DNA from: Solea solea
Taxonomy: Eukaryota > Chordata > Actinopteri > Pleuronectiformes > Soleidae
NCBI RefSeq assembly: GCF_958295425.1
Contig: NC_081141.1
Coordinates: 13,983,204 to 14,047,203, forward strand
DNA length: 64,000 nucleotides
Direction of reading: 5' to 3'
Below are positions 47,293-54,190 of this stretch, one piece after another; within the stretch, counting starts at the first letter, position 1, and every line of letters begins with the position of its first letter. The position numbers and the translations under genes are program-made. Below the pieces are notes generated by a model. That model saw only the letters and a list, made by a program, of their open reading frames with translations. It was not told the origin of the DNA and did not search any database.

Positions 47293-49548
47293 CTCATTAT
47301 AATGCTTTACTTCAATGATCCTAATATATATCTTTTTTCCCCTCCTCCTCCTAAGCAGGAGTGTCCCAGTGGGCTGGTTGATGAGGAGACGTTCAAGTCA
47401 ATCTATTCTCAGTTCTTTCCCCAAGGAGGTAAGCTGTTTAAACAATCTCTCCCCTGGTTCGGCCTCATAATGGAAAATGTGTGAAAGTTATAAGAAGATT
47501 TAAAGAAAAAAGGGAATGTTATGTATTTTACATCAGTCACAAAATCCTGTACATTTAACTATAGTGAAATTCTTTTGAATGCAGAAGTATTTTCAGTGAA
47601 AGTATTGAAAGTAAAACAATTCTGAGTAACCCACTCAGATGCTGCTGGCACAGCAATCAGCAGCAACTAAGTGTTAACCCTTTAACACCGAGCGCATCAC
47701 CGGCGACACGTTTGCACAAGTGCACTTTACATTGCAGTACTTACACGACAGTTTGTGCTATATAATTCCAACTGTTTCTGAAAGGAAACGGAGTGTCTTC
47801 AGTGTCTTTGTCATCTGAGGAGAGAGTTGGAAAAAAACACCTAAGTTTACCTGACCTGTTTTTGCACATTGGAACAAAGACTCAAACAAATTTTTTTAAA
47901 TATGCTTTATACTGTTCAAATTAACTTGCAGTATTGTAAATAACTGCTAGATATTGGATGTTATTCTGGAAAAATGGGCAAAAGCACTTACTTACACAAC
48001 ATTTTCTGACCCTTTCATGGTTAAAATTAGCAACATAAAAGTCCAGATGGACATTTTGAGGGTTAAGTGTTAAAGGGTGAAGTGTTAAGTTCCCAGGGAC
48101 ACATTGGCACGTACAGCAGAGCCTGAAATCAAACCCCAACCTTCCACTTGGAAGATGACTCAGTATTCCTGTGATTCATAGCTGATGAGTAGCTAATTTC
48201 AACTACTATTATGTTAAGTTTGTAGCATTACAAAAGATATCATAAACTTTTTTTTATTTTTACCTCAGCCCAGGGATTTTATGCTCGGCCATAGATTTGG
48301 TAGTGATTTGGGCTCTCATACAGTTTTAGGATGTTTTTTTAAAGCTATTGTTAACACAGGGGAGTAAATTGACACTGTGAGAGACTGAGTGGCCTTGACA
48401 GTACAGCATTGTACTGTAGTCCAAATCCATGACAATGAAGCTGATTCTTTTGTCTGCAGATGCAACCACCTATGCTCACTTCCTGTTCAACGCGTTTGAC
48501 ATGGACAGGAATGGTTCAATCAACTTCGAGGACTTTGTCATTGGCCTGTCCGTGTTGCTCAGAGGTTCAGTCACTGAGAAGCTCAACTGGGCTTTTAACC
48601 TCTATGACATTAACAAGGATGGCTACATCACCAAAGAGGTACTGTAAAGAACAGGCACATAAATCATTAACCAAAATGAAAGAATGGATTAGAGATGTGT
48701 GTACATTTGAAAAACAACTTGTTCAGTCTTACTTCACCTTGCTTCTGTCCTCTTCAGGAGATGCTGGCAATTATGAAATCGATCTATGACATGATGGGGA
48801 GATACACCTATCCCTGTGTGCGAGATGATGCACCCTCTGAACATGTGGACAAGTTCTTCCAGGTTCTGAGTGCACACAAATAAAAACACACAAAAAAAAC
48901 ACACAAAAAACAACTGTAGAGAGTTACAAAATGTTCTTGCTAATGTGTGTTTCCTTTCTGTTTTCTTTTCCCCACAGAAAATGGATAAAAATCGAGATGG
49001 AGTTGTGACAATTGAGGAGTTCATTGAGACCTGTCAGAAGGTAACTCATATTATATGTACTCTCACACAAACAGATGGCCAATAATAATACTGATAAAAA
49101 TTCGCAGTTCACACAAAACTCCACTCATGACAACTCTGTGCTGTAAAAAACAAGTTGTAAAAGGTTTAAAATGTTGCCTAAACTATCCATTTATGTTGTT
49201 ATGGCCAGTAATATAATATAATATAATATAATATAATATGAGATAATATAATATACTATGACATGATATAATATACTATGATATGATATAATATAATATA
49301 ATATAATATAATATAATATAATATAATATAATATAATATAATATAATATAATATAATATAATATAATATAATATAGTGGACTGCAAATACATTGTCACTT
49401 TGGCCACCTGATTGAGAAACATACATGCTCTAATCAGAATTTAATGTATTTACTTCAGACATTCGCTCACAAATGTTTTAACTTGTTTTTTTTTATGCAG
49501 GACGAGAACATCATGAACTCCATGCAGCTGTTTGAGAATGTGATATGA
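14169..49548 (+). CDS. KCNIP3: Kv channel-interacting protein 3 (KChIP3 / calsenilin / DREAM), full coding span of the canonical isoform
   Basis: Joining 14169-14174, 29780-29954, 47109-47233, 47359-47428, 48460-48638, 48758-48862, 48978-49040 and 49501-49548 gives a 256-residue open frame; every junction has AG/GT signals and matching phase. As I recall, human KCNIP3 is also 256 residues. Seen: twin cysteines at 45-46 (KCCLVKW), DSSD ending at 64, then the KChIP core with EF2 loop 139-150 ([12 protein letters not shown]), EF3 175-186 ([12 protein letters not shown]) and EF4 223-234 ([12 protein letters not shown]). EF1 lacks a normal ligand loop, as in the family, and EF2 ends in Asp rather than Glu. 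Known for the family: binds the N-terminus of Kv4 channels and tunes trafficking and inactivation; the same protein is described as presenilin-binding calsenilin and as the DRE-binding repressor [24 protein letters not shown] and [14 protein letters not shown] ends favour KCNIP3 over KCNIP1/2/4. Which teleost co-orthologue (a or b) cannot be told. Confidence 0.96.
17983..18450 (-). repeat. GGGGAC-family copies, type I and type II in tandem
   Basis: 17983-18232 carries CCATGACTTCAGAGGACATC, GTCCCCATAATGTGAGTGTA and ACACAAGGAATACCAGGTAC. 18233-18450 carries GCAGCTATTCTTCTTAGGAC, GGTTCTGCCTC and GTCTCCATGAGGACTACTGG. CA runs lie on both sides. Confidence 0.85.
22378..22620 (+). repeat. GGGGAC-family copy (type I) with a perfect hairpin
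   Basis: Holds ACCTAAACCTGTTTACACAG, two near-adjacent TTAGGG units and TCAATGCAATGTCCCCTCAA. Arms 22424-22439 and 22460-22475 (ACATTATGGGGACTTG and its complement) are exact 16-bp inverted repeats with a 20-base loop. TG runs flank both ends. Confidence 0.85.
27461..27786 (+). repeat. Direct repeat, copy 1 (partner at 30533-30853)
   Basis: Shared with copy 2 in the same order: CAACCTTGTGTTTA, CCATGCATTA, TTGTTTGTTATTACA, GAAGGCTTAGCAAAGAAAAG, TTTATTTGAAA, GGATAAGT.ATACA and GGTAAAA..TCTGGAG. Diverged, no coding potential. Confidence 0.8.
28507..28600. repeat. (CA)n compound microsatellite
   Basis: Three CA blocks separated by TCTTATGCAAA and TATGCAAA, adjacent to a type II GGGGAC-family copy. 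Confidence 0.95.
28600..28810 (-). repeat. GGGGAC-family copy (type II)
   Basis: GGTTTGCGCACCTATTTTTC, TCCATTCATTTGGACAGACT, GAGGTTCTGCCTCATTAAGA and GTCTCCATGAGGACTACTGG match 18233-18450. Confidence 0.85.
29780..29954 (+). CDS. KCNIP3: KCNIP3 exon 2 (canonical N-terminal domain, residues 3-60 plus one base)
   Basis: Acceptor CACACACAG before 29780, donor AAAG|GTGAGC at 29955. It encodes 58 codons plus one base (phase 1): a variable start ([13 protein letters not shown]), then the conserved basic-aromatic block ([20 protein letters not shown]). The SLLGD and CCLVKW blocks match mammalian KCNIP3. In the family the Cys-Cys pair is palmitoylated and helps membrane association and Kv4 trafficking. 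A second AG four bases downstream (29782-29783) could be an alternative acceptor but would break the frame with Met-Gln. Confidence 0.93.
30533..30853 (+). repeat. Direct repeat, copy 2 (partner at 27461-27786)
   Basis: See copy 1. The two copies bracket KCNIP3 exon 2, about 3.07 kb apart. Copy 2 has a short extra segment (CATTTGCACCTGTGATGCAC). Confidence 0.8.
31366..31545 (+). mobile_element. LINE relic (reverse-transcriptase C-terminal region) with a stop codon
   Basis: Plus-strand reading gives [23 protein letters not shown], then TGA, then [15 protein letters not shown] and MRWFGHVQK. This is the widely distributed fish/invertebrate LINE block (LGVTRxDxIRNEHIRGTAQVxxFGDKxRExRLRWFGHVxR). 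Inactive relic with an in-frame stop, followed by drift. Confidence 0.85.
31973..32342 (+). mobile_element. tRNA-derived SINE-like repeat, well preserved
   Basis: GGTGTAGTGGTTAGCACTCT (A-box region) and GACCCGGGTTTGAGCCCC (B-box region) form a tRNA-like head. GTTTGCATGTTCTCCCC, CCAAAAACATGCAATGTGGG and GTGTACCCCGCCTATCGCCC follow, with a (GACT)n tail. Clearly better preserved than 6900-7294. Head resembles a tRNA but no full cloverleaf anticodon arm is claimed. Confidence 0.85.
33206..33256 (+). repeat. 3' fragment of the SINE-like family
   Basis: GGACACTCTAAATTGACCAT then GAATGGATGGATGGATG equals the 3' part of the SINE at 31973-32342 with the middle deleted. Confidence 0.7.
33982..34069 (+). 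CDS. KCNIP3: KCNIP3 alternative first exon A, KChIP1 'ITGTL'-type N-terminus
   Basis: ATG at 33982 opens 29 codons plus one base to the donor CAAG|GTATTT (34070). The peptide [20 protein letters not shown] then GFITGTLAQ has the same length (29) and the same ending (ITGTL-x-x before the core Asp) as a human KCNIP1 isoform I recall, beginning MSGCSKRCK and ending FKLITGTLSK. The phase-1 end joins the core exon at 47109 in frame, giving a predicted 225-residue protein. Two further in-frame ATGs sit just upstream (33955, 33979); I chose 33982 because it has A at -3 and gives the family length. It has three cysteines and an amphipathic or hydrophobic helix-like segment, suggesting membrane attachment. 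Expression is not shown by sequence alone. Confidence 0.8.
36410..36535 (+). mobile_element. Relic of the ATCGATTA MITE family
   Basis: CCAAATATATTCAGTTTATC, ATAAGATGAAGATAATGAGA and a terminal GGTTGCAG match the internal and end parts of the common fish MITE. Confidence 0.5.
37208..37247. repeat. (AGAC)n microsatellite
   Basis: Ten tetranucleotide units. Confidence 0.97.
37747..37852 (+). CDS. KCNIP3: KCNIP3 alternative first exon B, KChIP1 'MGAVM'-type N-terminus
   Basis: ATG at 37747 has a strong context (A at -3, G at +4) and opens 35 codons plus one base to a good donor, CTCAG|GTAGGA (37853). The peptide begins [20 protein letters not shown], closely like the MGAVMGTFS...RRPSK start of human KChIP1b as I recall it. 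It then continues 15 residues further ([15 protein letters not shown]) where the KChIP1 form ends. Phase 1 fits the core exon at 47109, predicting 231 residues. An earlier GT at 37839 would leave phase 2 and not fit. It is short and GC-rich compared with its surroundings. The Gly-2 start might allow N-myristoylation, but a Ser/Thr at position 6 is lacking (Ala), so I would not predict it. Confidence 0.72.
38468..38509. repeat. (CA)n microsatellite
   Basis: About 21 uninterrupted CA units. Confidence 0.97.
38880..39133 (-). repeat. GGGGAC-family copy (type I) between two CA microsatellites
   Basis: CA runs at 38880-38911 and 39100-39133 bracket TGGTTTCCATGACTTCAGAG, GGGGACTTGATTTTAGGAAG, ACAAGTCCCCATACTGAG and CCACAACATAAGGAATACC, an internally deleted version of 17983-18232. 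Confidence 0.85.
41491..41596 (+). CDS. KCNIP3: KCNIP3 alternative first exon C, KIS/KChIP4a-type transmembrane N-terminus
   Basis: ATG at 41491 (G at -3, G at +4) opens 35 codons plus one base to the donor GAAG|GTAAGG (41597). The peptide has one hydrophobic segment, roughly residues 7-22 ([16 protein letters not shown]), followed by KQFGILEP. This follows the pattern of human KChIP4a (…LVIVLFVKLLEQFGLIEA) and of the KChIP2x/3x forms with N-terminal transmembrane segments. Known for that group: the segment retains the protein in the ER and removes fast Kv4 inactivation. Phase 1 fits 47109, predicting 231 residues. A pyrimidine-rich AG at 41487-41488, two bases before the ATG, could be an acceptor for an upstream leader exon. 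Confidence 0.88.
43787..43849. repeat. Compound CA/CT/(TCTA)n microsatellite
   Basis: CA run, then CT run, then eight or more TCTA units. Confidence 0.95.
43858..43908 (+). repeat. Short unclassified repeat unit, copy 1
   Basis: GCAATGCAGC, ACAACCATCAGATGGCAGTA and CAAATATACAGTA recur with few changes at 51080-51130. Both copies touch a microsatellite. Confidence 0.75.
44566..44617. repeat. (TCTG)n microsatellite
   Basis: TCTG units with one GTCAG interruption, ending in CTGA units. Confidence 0.95.
45165..45211. repeat. (CT)n microsatellite
   Basis: CT-rich tract with TTTC and GCT interruptions, upstream of alternative exon D. Confidence 0.95.
45535..45646 (+). CDS. KCNIP3: KCNIP3 alternative first exon D, KChIP4 'EGLQTVGIV'-type transmembrane N-terminus
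   Basis: ATG at 45535 (A at -3) opens 37 codons plus one base to the donor ACCG|GTAAAC (45647). The peptide carries [20 protein letters not shown] and [10 protein letters not shown], with a hydrophobic segment at about residues 12-30. It matches a human KCNIP4 isoform I recall, with [20 protein letters not shown] and a nearly identical length. The frame stays open upstream to a GTG at 45505, but ATG 45535 gives the family start. Phase 1 fits 47109, predicting 233 residues. Like exon C it should produce a membrane-inserted KChIP. The two are paralogous in design but not recent duplicates, because only the hydrophobic pattern is shared. Confidence 0.86.
45647..47108 (+). other. KCNIP3: KCNIP3 intron before the core exons
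   Basis: From GT at 45647 to AG at 47107-47108. It ends with an unusually long polypyrimidine stretch (about 46990-47106) in front of the core acceptor that all five first exons must use. No coding exon seen. Confidence 0.7.
47109..47233 (+). CDS. KCNIP3: KCNIP3 core exon (residues 61-102, shared by all isoforms)
   Basis: 125 nt, acceptor CCCACAG, donor AAT|GTATGT (47234). It completes the split Asp codon and encodes [20 protein letters not shown] and the following [22 protein letters not shown]. 125 nt is the size I recall for the equivalent exon of mammalian KChIPs. Asp-64 lies in the DSSD context reported as the caspase-3 site of calsenilin. The segment leads into the EF1 helix. Confidence 0.96.
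47359..47428 (+). CDS. KCNIP3: KCNIP3 core exon (residues 103-125, degenerate EF1)
   Basis: 70 nt, acceptor CTAAGCAG, donor GGAG|GTAAGC (47429). Encodes [20 protein letters not shown] and PQG. EF1 carries the Cys-Pro seen across neuronal calcium sensors, which disables calcium binding. The preceding 125-nt intron contains a TA run at 47265-47291. Confidence 0.96.
47429..48459 (+). other. KCNIP3: KCNIP3 intron hosting a piggyBac-like MITE
   Basis: GT at 47429 to AG at 48458-48459. About 400 of its 1,031 bases are the MITE at 47678-48077 described separately. Nothing else recognised. Confidence 0.8.
47674..48081 (+). mobile_element. piggyBac-like MITE in a KCNIP3 core intron
   Basis: TTAA at 47674-47677 precedes CCCTTTAACAC (47678-47688). 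The other end, GTGTTAAAGGG (48067-48077), is its exact complement and is followed by TGAA, a probably mutated TTAA. 400 bp, non-coding. A different subfamily from 10064-10362. Confidence 0.7.
48460..48638 (+). CDS. KCNIP3: KCNIP3 core exon (residues 126-185, EF2 and most of EF3); apparent fusion of two ancestral exons
   Basis: 179 nt, acceptor TCTGCAG, donor AAAGAG|GTACTG (48639). It encodes EF2 loop [12 protein letters not shown] and EF3 up to [11 protein letters not shown]. After exactly 71 nt comes the Phe-Glu|Asp-Phe boundary, where mammalian KChIP genes, as I recall them, have an intron (exons of 71 and 108 nt; 71 + 108 = 179). Here the frame runs straight through. The EF3 loop is still split before its final Glu by the next intron, as in the family. 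Confidence 0.96.
48758..48862 (+). CDS. KCNIP3: KCNIP3 core exon (residues 186-220)
   Basis: 105 nt, acceptor TCTTCAG, donor TTCCAG|GTTCTG (48863). Encodes [19 protein letters not shown] then [16 protein letters not shown]. The first Glu finishes the EF3 loop. The linker CVRDD differs from the mammalian (I/V)LREDAP by a cysteine, a possible lineage change. Confidence 0.96.
48978..49040 (+). CDS. KCNIP3: KCNIP3 core exon (residues 221-241, EF4)
   Basis: 63 nt, acceptor CCCACAG, donor CAGAAG|GTAACT (49041). Encodes [20 protein letters not shown] and K. The EF4 loop [12 protein letters not shown] has all ligands (D, N, D, T, E). Confidence 0.96.
49206..49375. repeat. (TATAA)n pentanucleotide microsatellite in the last KCNIP3 intron
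   Basis: About 170 bases of near-perfect 5-bp repeat with a few interruptions (AGATAATA, CTATGACATG). It fills over a third of the 460-base last intron. Confidence 0.95.
49501..49548 (+). CDS. KCNIP3: KCNIP3 last coding exon (residues 242-256 and stop)
   Basis: Acceptor TTTTATGCAG ending at 49500, then [15 protein letters not shown] and TGA at 49546-49548. This is the invariant KChIP C-terminus ([14 protein letters not shown] in KCNIP3/4). Confidence 0.97.
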   Translation, partial: DENIMNSMQLFENVI

Positions 49549-50500
49549 GGAGTCCAGATGCAGATCCAAAACAAATAGATCCAGATGTGTTATTTCATCT
49601 TCAGTAGCGACACACCGACAATTCACACACAAAATCACTACAAACACCTTAAACTCCGCTCTATAACATGACTTCCAAGCACATAATATAAGATTATATT
49701 ATTTCTTTTTTATGCTGTGTCTTCTGTAGTGCTTCTGGATTAAAGGAACTCTCACAGACTGAAGAAGTGCTTCCTAGGTGAAATCCCCCTCCTCAGAGAG
49801 TGTTTTTTTTATGTGTGCAACAAATATCATCCTCAAAAGGGATCAAAATTGAGTGAATACGATAACCCACTGACCTGAGCACTCAAGGACAGAAGCTTTA
49901 CACTAATACACCATGTTTCTGTCTCTGGCACACACAAAGACACAGAAAAAAAAATTCAAAAAGAGTAATGAATTTAAGCATGTTTGTCCTCAAATATGTG
50001 ATGTGGATTTAGCTTGCACTACATTTTTAAGACTATGTATGATATGTGCCTGAAACAAAGGCTCTGTACATACCTGCTCCTGATGGAAGCCAGTGTGTAT
50101 GTATATATGTATAGTGAATAGTTGTGTTTGATTTTTCTCTGTGCTGAACTGGGTAACGGAATGGGCACAAGTCAATATTTGGTTAAGAAATATCTGCGTT
50201 AATCCATTTGGCGTCTTGTTCAAACTAAATTTAAATGAGTTACTGAAATATTTGTCTTTCTTTTTTTTTATTTTGTATGATTATGTTTTGTTGGTCAGAT
50301 TGGAAAATTGACTCGCTATAGTTCTGTAGAGATACAAAAAAACATATGGTTAAAGTGTGTCTCTCTTTTTTTTTGCTGAATTAAGATTTTATCCTGGTTG
50401 CTTGGTATCTATGAGCATGCTGACTCGTAAGTGCCACAGTACTATGTACAGTATGGTTGGATCTTTGTCAGTTAATTAAAGACGCTGTCAAAAACTGTGA
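49549..50500 (+). other. KCNIP3: KCNIP3 3'UTR
   Basis: AT-rich non-coding sequence from the stop codon to the poly(A) signal at 50475. No protein-coding frame or repeat was recognised in it. Cleavage probably falls near 50495-50505. Confidence 0.75.
50475..50480 (+). terminator. KCNIP3: KCNIP3 poly(A) signal ATTAAA
   Basis: ATTAAA, the common variant hexamer, lies about 930 bases after the stop. A GT/T-rich stretch (GTGATGTGTCCCTTTCTT) follows some 20 bases later, as expected downstream of a cleavage site. Confidence 0.7.
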
Positions 50501-50639
50501 TGTGTCCCTTTCTTCTATCCTTTCTTTGTCTGTCTGTCTATTATGAGTTACCTTCCACTGCTGTTGGTCTTGTTCAGGATTCTTTTGTTAGCATCAGTCG
50601 TGTGTGTACATGTCTTTAGTCAATCGTCAAGCAAACCTG

Positions 50640-51052
50640 TGAAGGACATTCTGGCTGGTCCTCACAACCTTTACAGGCTTTTTGGGGATTAAGGCTTGAT
50701 TTTAGGGTTAGGGTTAGAAGTGGGCTAGGGTTAGGCATTTAGTTGTGATGGTTAAGGTTAGGGTAAGGGGCTAGGGAATGCATTATGTCTATGAGTGTCC
50801 ACACAAAGAATAAAAAAACCATATTCCTTATGTTGTGGGGACCTAAATCTTTTTACACTGTTGCATTATGGGGACACAAATCGAGTCCCCATCATGTAAA
50901 TCACTACATTATAAGGTGAAGATGTGTTAGGCTGAGGTTAGGGTTAGTGTCAGGTTTAGGATTAGGCCAGTAGTAATTATGTTTAAGGTTAGAGTAAGTC
51001 TCCAGGAAATGAATGTCAAGTCAATTCAATGTCCTCTGAAGTCATGGAAAAC
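50640..51052 (+). repeat. GGGGAC-family copy, longest in the window
   Basis: Carries both halves: TGGTCCTCACAACCTTTACA with TTAGGGTTAGGG and GGGGCTAGGGAATGCATTAT, then CCTTATGTTGTGGGGACCTA, the hairpin-like GCATTATGGGGAC/GTCCCCATCATG and GTCCTCTGAAGTCATGGAAA. A TG run follows. It begins about 140 bases after the KCNIP3 cleavage region. Confidence 0.85.
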
Positions 51053-51079
51053 TGTGTGTGTGTGTGTATTCAGATAAAG

Positions 51080-51130
51080 GCAATGCAGCCAAACAACCAT
51101 CAGATGGCAGTATGGCCAAATATACAGTAG
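51080..51130 (+). repeat. Short unclassified repeat unit, copy 2
   Basis: Partner of 43858-43908; only about three to five differences over 50 bases. Confidence 0.75.
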
Positions 51131-51237
51131 TACCTTTGCCAACGTTGTAGTTACAAGTGAGTTGGGAAAATACCATAAAATACCAAACCAAATTCTTTGA
51201 AATTTTCCTGGATTTTTTTAATCTTGCACAACCATAA

Positions 51238-51300
51238 ATTAGAGCTGAAACGATTAATCGATTAATCGATTATCAATCGACCCTAGGGTTAGGCTAACCC
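51238..51300 (+). mobile_element. End fragment of the ATCGATTA MITE family
   Basis: AGAGCTGAAACGATTAATCG followed by ATTAATCGATTATCAATCG is the terminal part of this fish MITE. Confidence 0.6.
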
Positions 51301-51959
51301 AAACAAATAAATCATTAAAAGTCAATCATTTTGGTTTGTTGACAAAACAAGACACTTGAGTAATAAATATCAAGAGCTTTATTTGAACAGGTAAACGATT
51401 AACCAAATGGAAACAGAATGTAGTATAAGAAAAATAAAAGTTAAACACAAAAAGAATAGACCAGTACAAACAATTCCTCTAGAGTTTAAAAAGACTGGAC
51501 TAAAATAGTTTGTGTTTTTTTTAGTGGGGGGATAATTTGAGATTTATGAATGTATGATTTATGAAAATAAAACTGTGAACAAAAGGTGAAAAGGTGCACT
51601 TTAGATCAGTGTCTTTTTTCAATATGAGTAATAACTGACACAGTTTTTTTTCATGACCTTTATTACAGAAATGCACATAACATGAACAATGTGTGCCAAA
51701 CATTTTAGCTGAGTCATGTTTGGGCTGTTTATTTCTTCTTTTAGGGAGAAGAATGTTTGTTACACAGTTGCAGAATTGTGTCTTTGAAATGACTCAGCAC
51801 AAATGTGTTGTCAACAGCATCATCGTGCATACATACTCTGAAATGACTGTATTGGACTAATATCCATATCGGTAGATACTCGAGTTTGTGATTTCGGTAT
51901 CGGACACAAAAAAGTGGTATCTCCCATCGCTATACGCGACAGGGAGGCAGGCAGGCTCC

Positions 51960-51967
51960 TGACGTCA
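51960..51967. promoter_or_regulatory. Palindromic CRE (TGACGTCA) at the start of the downstream gene
   Basis: Perfect full-site CRE, continuing into TCACGCGAG, inside a local CpG-rich stretch (about 51935-52260) that is otherwise rare in the window. Position at the 5' edge of a likely first exon suggests a promoter element for CREB/ATF-type factors. Confidence 0.6.
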
Positions 51968-52278
51968 CGCGAGAACGTGGTCATGCGTGATGACGAACGT
52001 TGACCCCGTGCTTCTAAACAGGGATCGCTCCATGATCCGCAGGTCGGTGGGCTGGCGGTGGCTGCTGCTGTTGTGAAAGAGAAGAAGAAGGAACTCTCCT
52101 CGTGTGAACCAGGCTGAAGGGCGGTCTCATCTCCTCGCTACACTCCGTCGTCTGCGCGTGTGTTCCGGCTGCGAGTGAAGGTTGTCTTTGCCTCCGCTCC
52201 GACATAACGAACCACGGAGACAAGCCAACGGTTAGCAGAGAAGGGAAGTGGGCTCCGCTGTCTCTTTCCGTCAGGCAG
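51968..52278 (+). other. Likely 5'UTR exon 1 of an unrecognised downstream gene
   Basis: CpG-rich block ending in a strong donor, CAGGCAG|GTGAGT (donor at 52279). There is no in-frame ATG if joined directly to the exon at 60583; the frame is open back to a TGA near 52107. Left edge is a guess: transcription probably begins near the CRE. It lies 1.5 kb downstream of the KCNIP3 poly(A) signal in the same orientation. Confidence 0.55.
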
Positions 52279-53073
52279 GTGAGTACAAAACGTGCCTTTA
52301 AAAAAACAAAATAAAAAAAAAAGCACTGAGACAAACGTAGCATGTGGATGTAACAAAGTAGGTCACGGGCAGAGGAGTGATGTGGACGGCCTCTCTTTGT
52401 CGTAGCAGTCTGAGCTGTAGATGCAGGCAGCCGGCGACAGCGGGTAAAAACGTTCGGGATGTAAAGGTGTCTCTTGTGGTAGCTGGAGTAGGACTTGATG
52501 GGCCTGATGGCATTACCCCGTTGCTGCTGATTACCATATGAGATTATGAACACGAAAGTCACCCTCCGCTCCAGGCGTTTGTGTCGCTGTGTAGCGCGAC
52601 ACATTAGTGTAGAAAGCACATTTCACGTAGAAACACTGGCCTGTCTTTGTGTTTAGTGAAGGCAGATAAACTCGTGTGTTGTGGATGTGAGGCCTCTATT
52701 GACACGCTACAGGGAAGCATGTAAGCAAGCATGTAAGCAAGCAGCACACAAATGACACATTTCAATAAATGAACGACATATGTATAGAGCTGGTTATAGC
52801 TGTAAACTATCCAGGCAGGTTGTGAAGGTACATTTTAGCACGTCGTCACAACTTCAAGAGGCTTTGAGATTCAACACTTGGTTTTATGGTTCAGTTGAGT
52901 TAATGATAGCTTTATTATTCCTTAAGGGGCAATACAACATTAAACACTATTAAAGCATGACGACATAGACAAAATACAGCATAATCAAGTTTGTAAAACG
53001 AGGAATAAGTGCCACGACCAATTGTGCAAATTAGAATAATTGTCATGTAACATGGGACTGCCCACAGATCCAG

Positions 53074-53180
53074 ACATGTAACAAAGGGTAAACATGTAAC
53101 AAAGGGTAAACATGTAACTAAGGGTAAACATGTGACAAAGGGTAAACATGTGACAAAGGGTAAACATTTGACAAAGGGAA
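53074..53180. repeat. 18-bp minisatellite, about six copies
   Basis: Unit CATGTAACAAAGGGTAAA, drifting to CATGTGACAAAGGGTAAA and CATTTGACAAAGGG. A repeated MFTLCY/MFTLCH frame on the minus strand is a by-product. Confidence 0.95.
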
Positions 53181-54067
53181 CATTTTACCTACACATTTTA
53201 CAACTCTATTATAACTTGATATTAATCAGCGGGCCACATGTAATGAATCATAGGGTTTGAGACCTCTAATCCAGAGGGAAGAGGGATTATTAGATTTGTG
53301 TAATATGTGAAACCTCCTGTATGCAAATTACTTAACTGGGTTTCTTGACCATTCCTAGACGTTTTTTGGTTTGCAGCCAAATGTTGCCATAAAAAGAGAT
53401 TAAACTGATGGTTAAACTTTAACTTCAGGGTTAAACGCAATAACATAATTGTAAAATGAAACTCTCAAGGACCTTGCAACATTAAAATAATTCAATAATT
53501 GTGGCCTCTCTATCATGATGCTGGGTATTTCCTACAAGGTTGTAGGAAATGCCCAGTGCAATATTCAGAGCAGAAATCATGTGTTCTTGAGTTAAAATAG
53601 AGTAGTATGGCATTTGCCTCAGTCTCAAGGGCCTGGCAGTAAATCTAGAACTGCTTTCACCAAAGACTCCAAAGATTCTCTTGAGATTCTACGGTATGTG
53701 TGTTCTGTGTATGTGTGAACACGAATATCTACAGAATCTGCTCCTGACATTCTTTGGGGATTCTCTGCCAGCTCTCCTGTATAATTTTAGTCAACATCCA
53801 AGGGAGCTGATGTGTGAACACACAAGCTAATCCACTATGAGTCACTGGGCAAGTGTTCTCGCCTACTACTTTCGGCTGTCCTCCTGCTGATGTGAACTTG
53901 ACTCACCTAGAAACATTTATAAACTGCAAACTGGAAAGTATGTCCAGAGCTTCATCTCTGAAGATTAGCCATTTCACATCTGAAAAATTGAAAATGGCTT
54001 AAGTTAGGTTATTTGCTCAACTTGAGGATGACCAAGAAGTGAAGTTAAGCCGTGTCTCCATCATGGG

Positions 54068-54190
54068 GCAGTTTTGGGGCAGCCCATGGCTGGAACGCGA
54101 ACTTGGCTTGTAACCGGAGGGTTGGTGGTTCCAGTCCCCACCAGGTCAAAAAAAGGGCTGGGGTACCACCAAGCAAGGTACCCAGCCCCC
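54068..54190 (+). mobile_element. tRNA-type SINE relic, second family
   Basis: GGGGCAGCCCATGGCTGG, TGGCTTGTAACCGGAGGGTT, GGTGGTTCCAGTCCCCACCA (B-box-like) and AAAAAGGGCTGGGGTACCAC are motifs of a common fish SINE distinct from 31973-32342. Truncated after CCCCCATT. Confidence 0.75.

Noticed and set aside
52014..52619. Longest open frame of the window (201 codons, minus strand)
   Set aside because: Antisense to the CpG-rich leader exon and its intron; low-complexity (poly-Gln/Pro, Phe-rich) with no family similarity. Low stop density comes from base composition.
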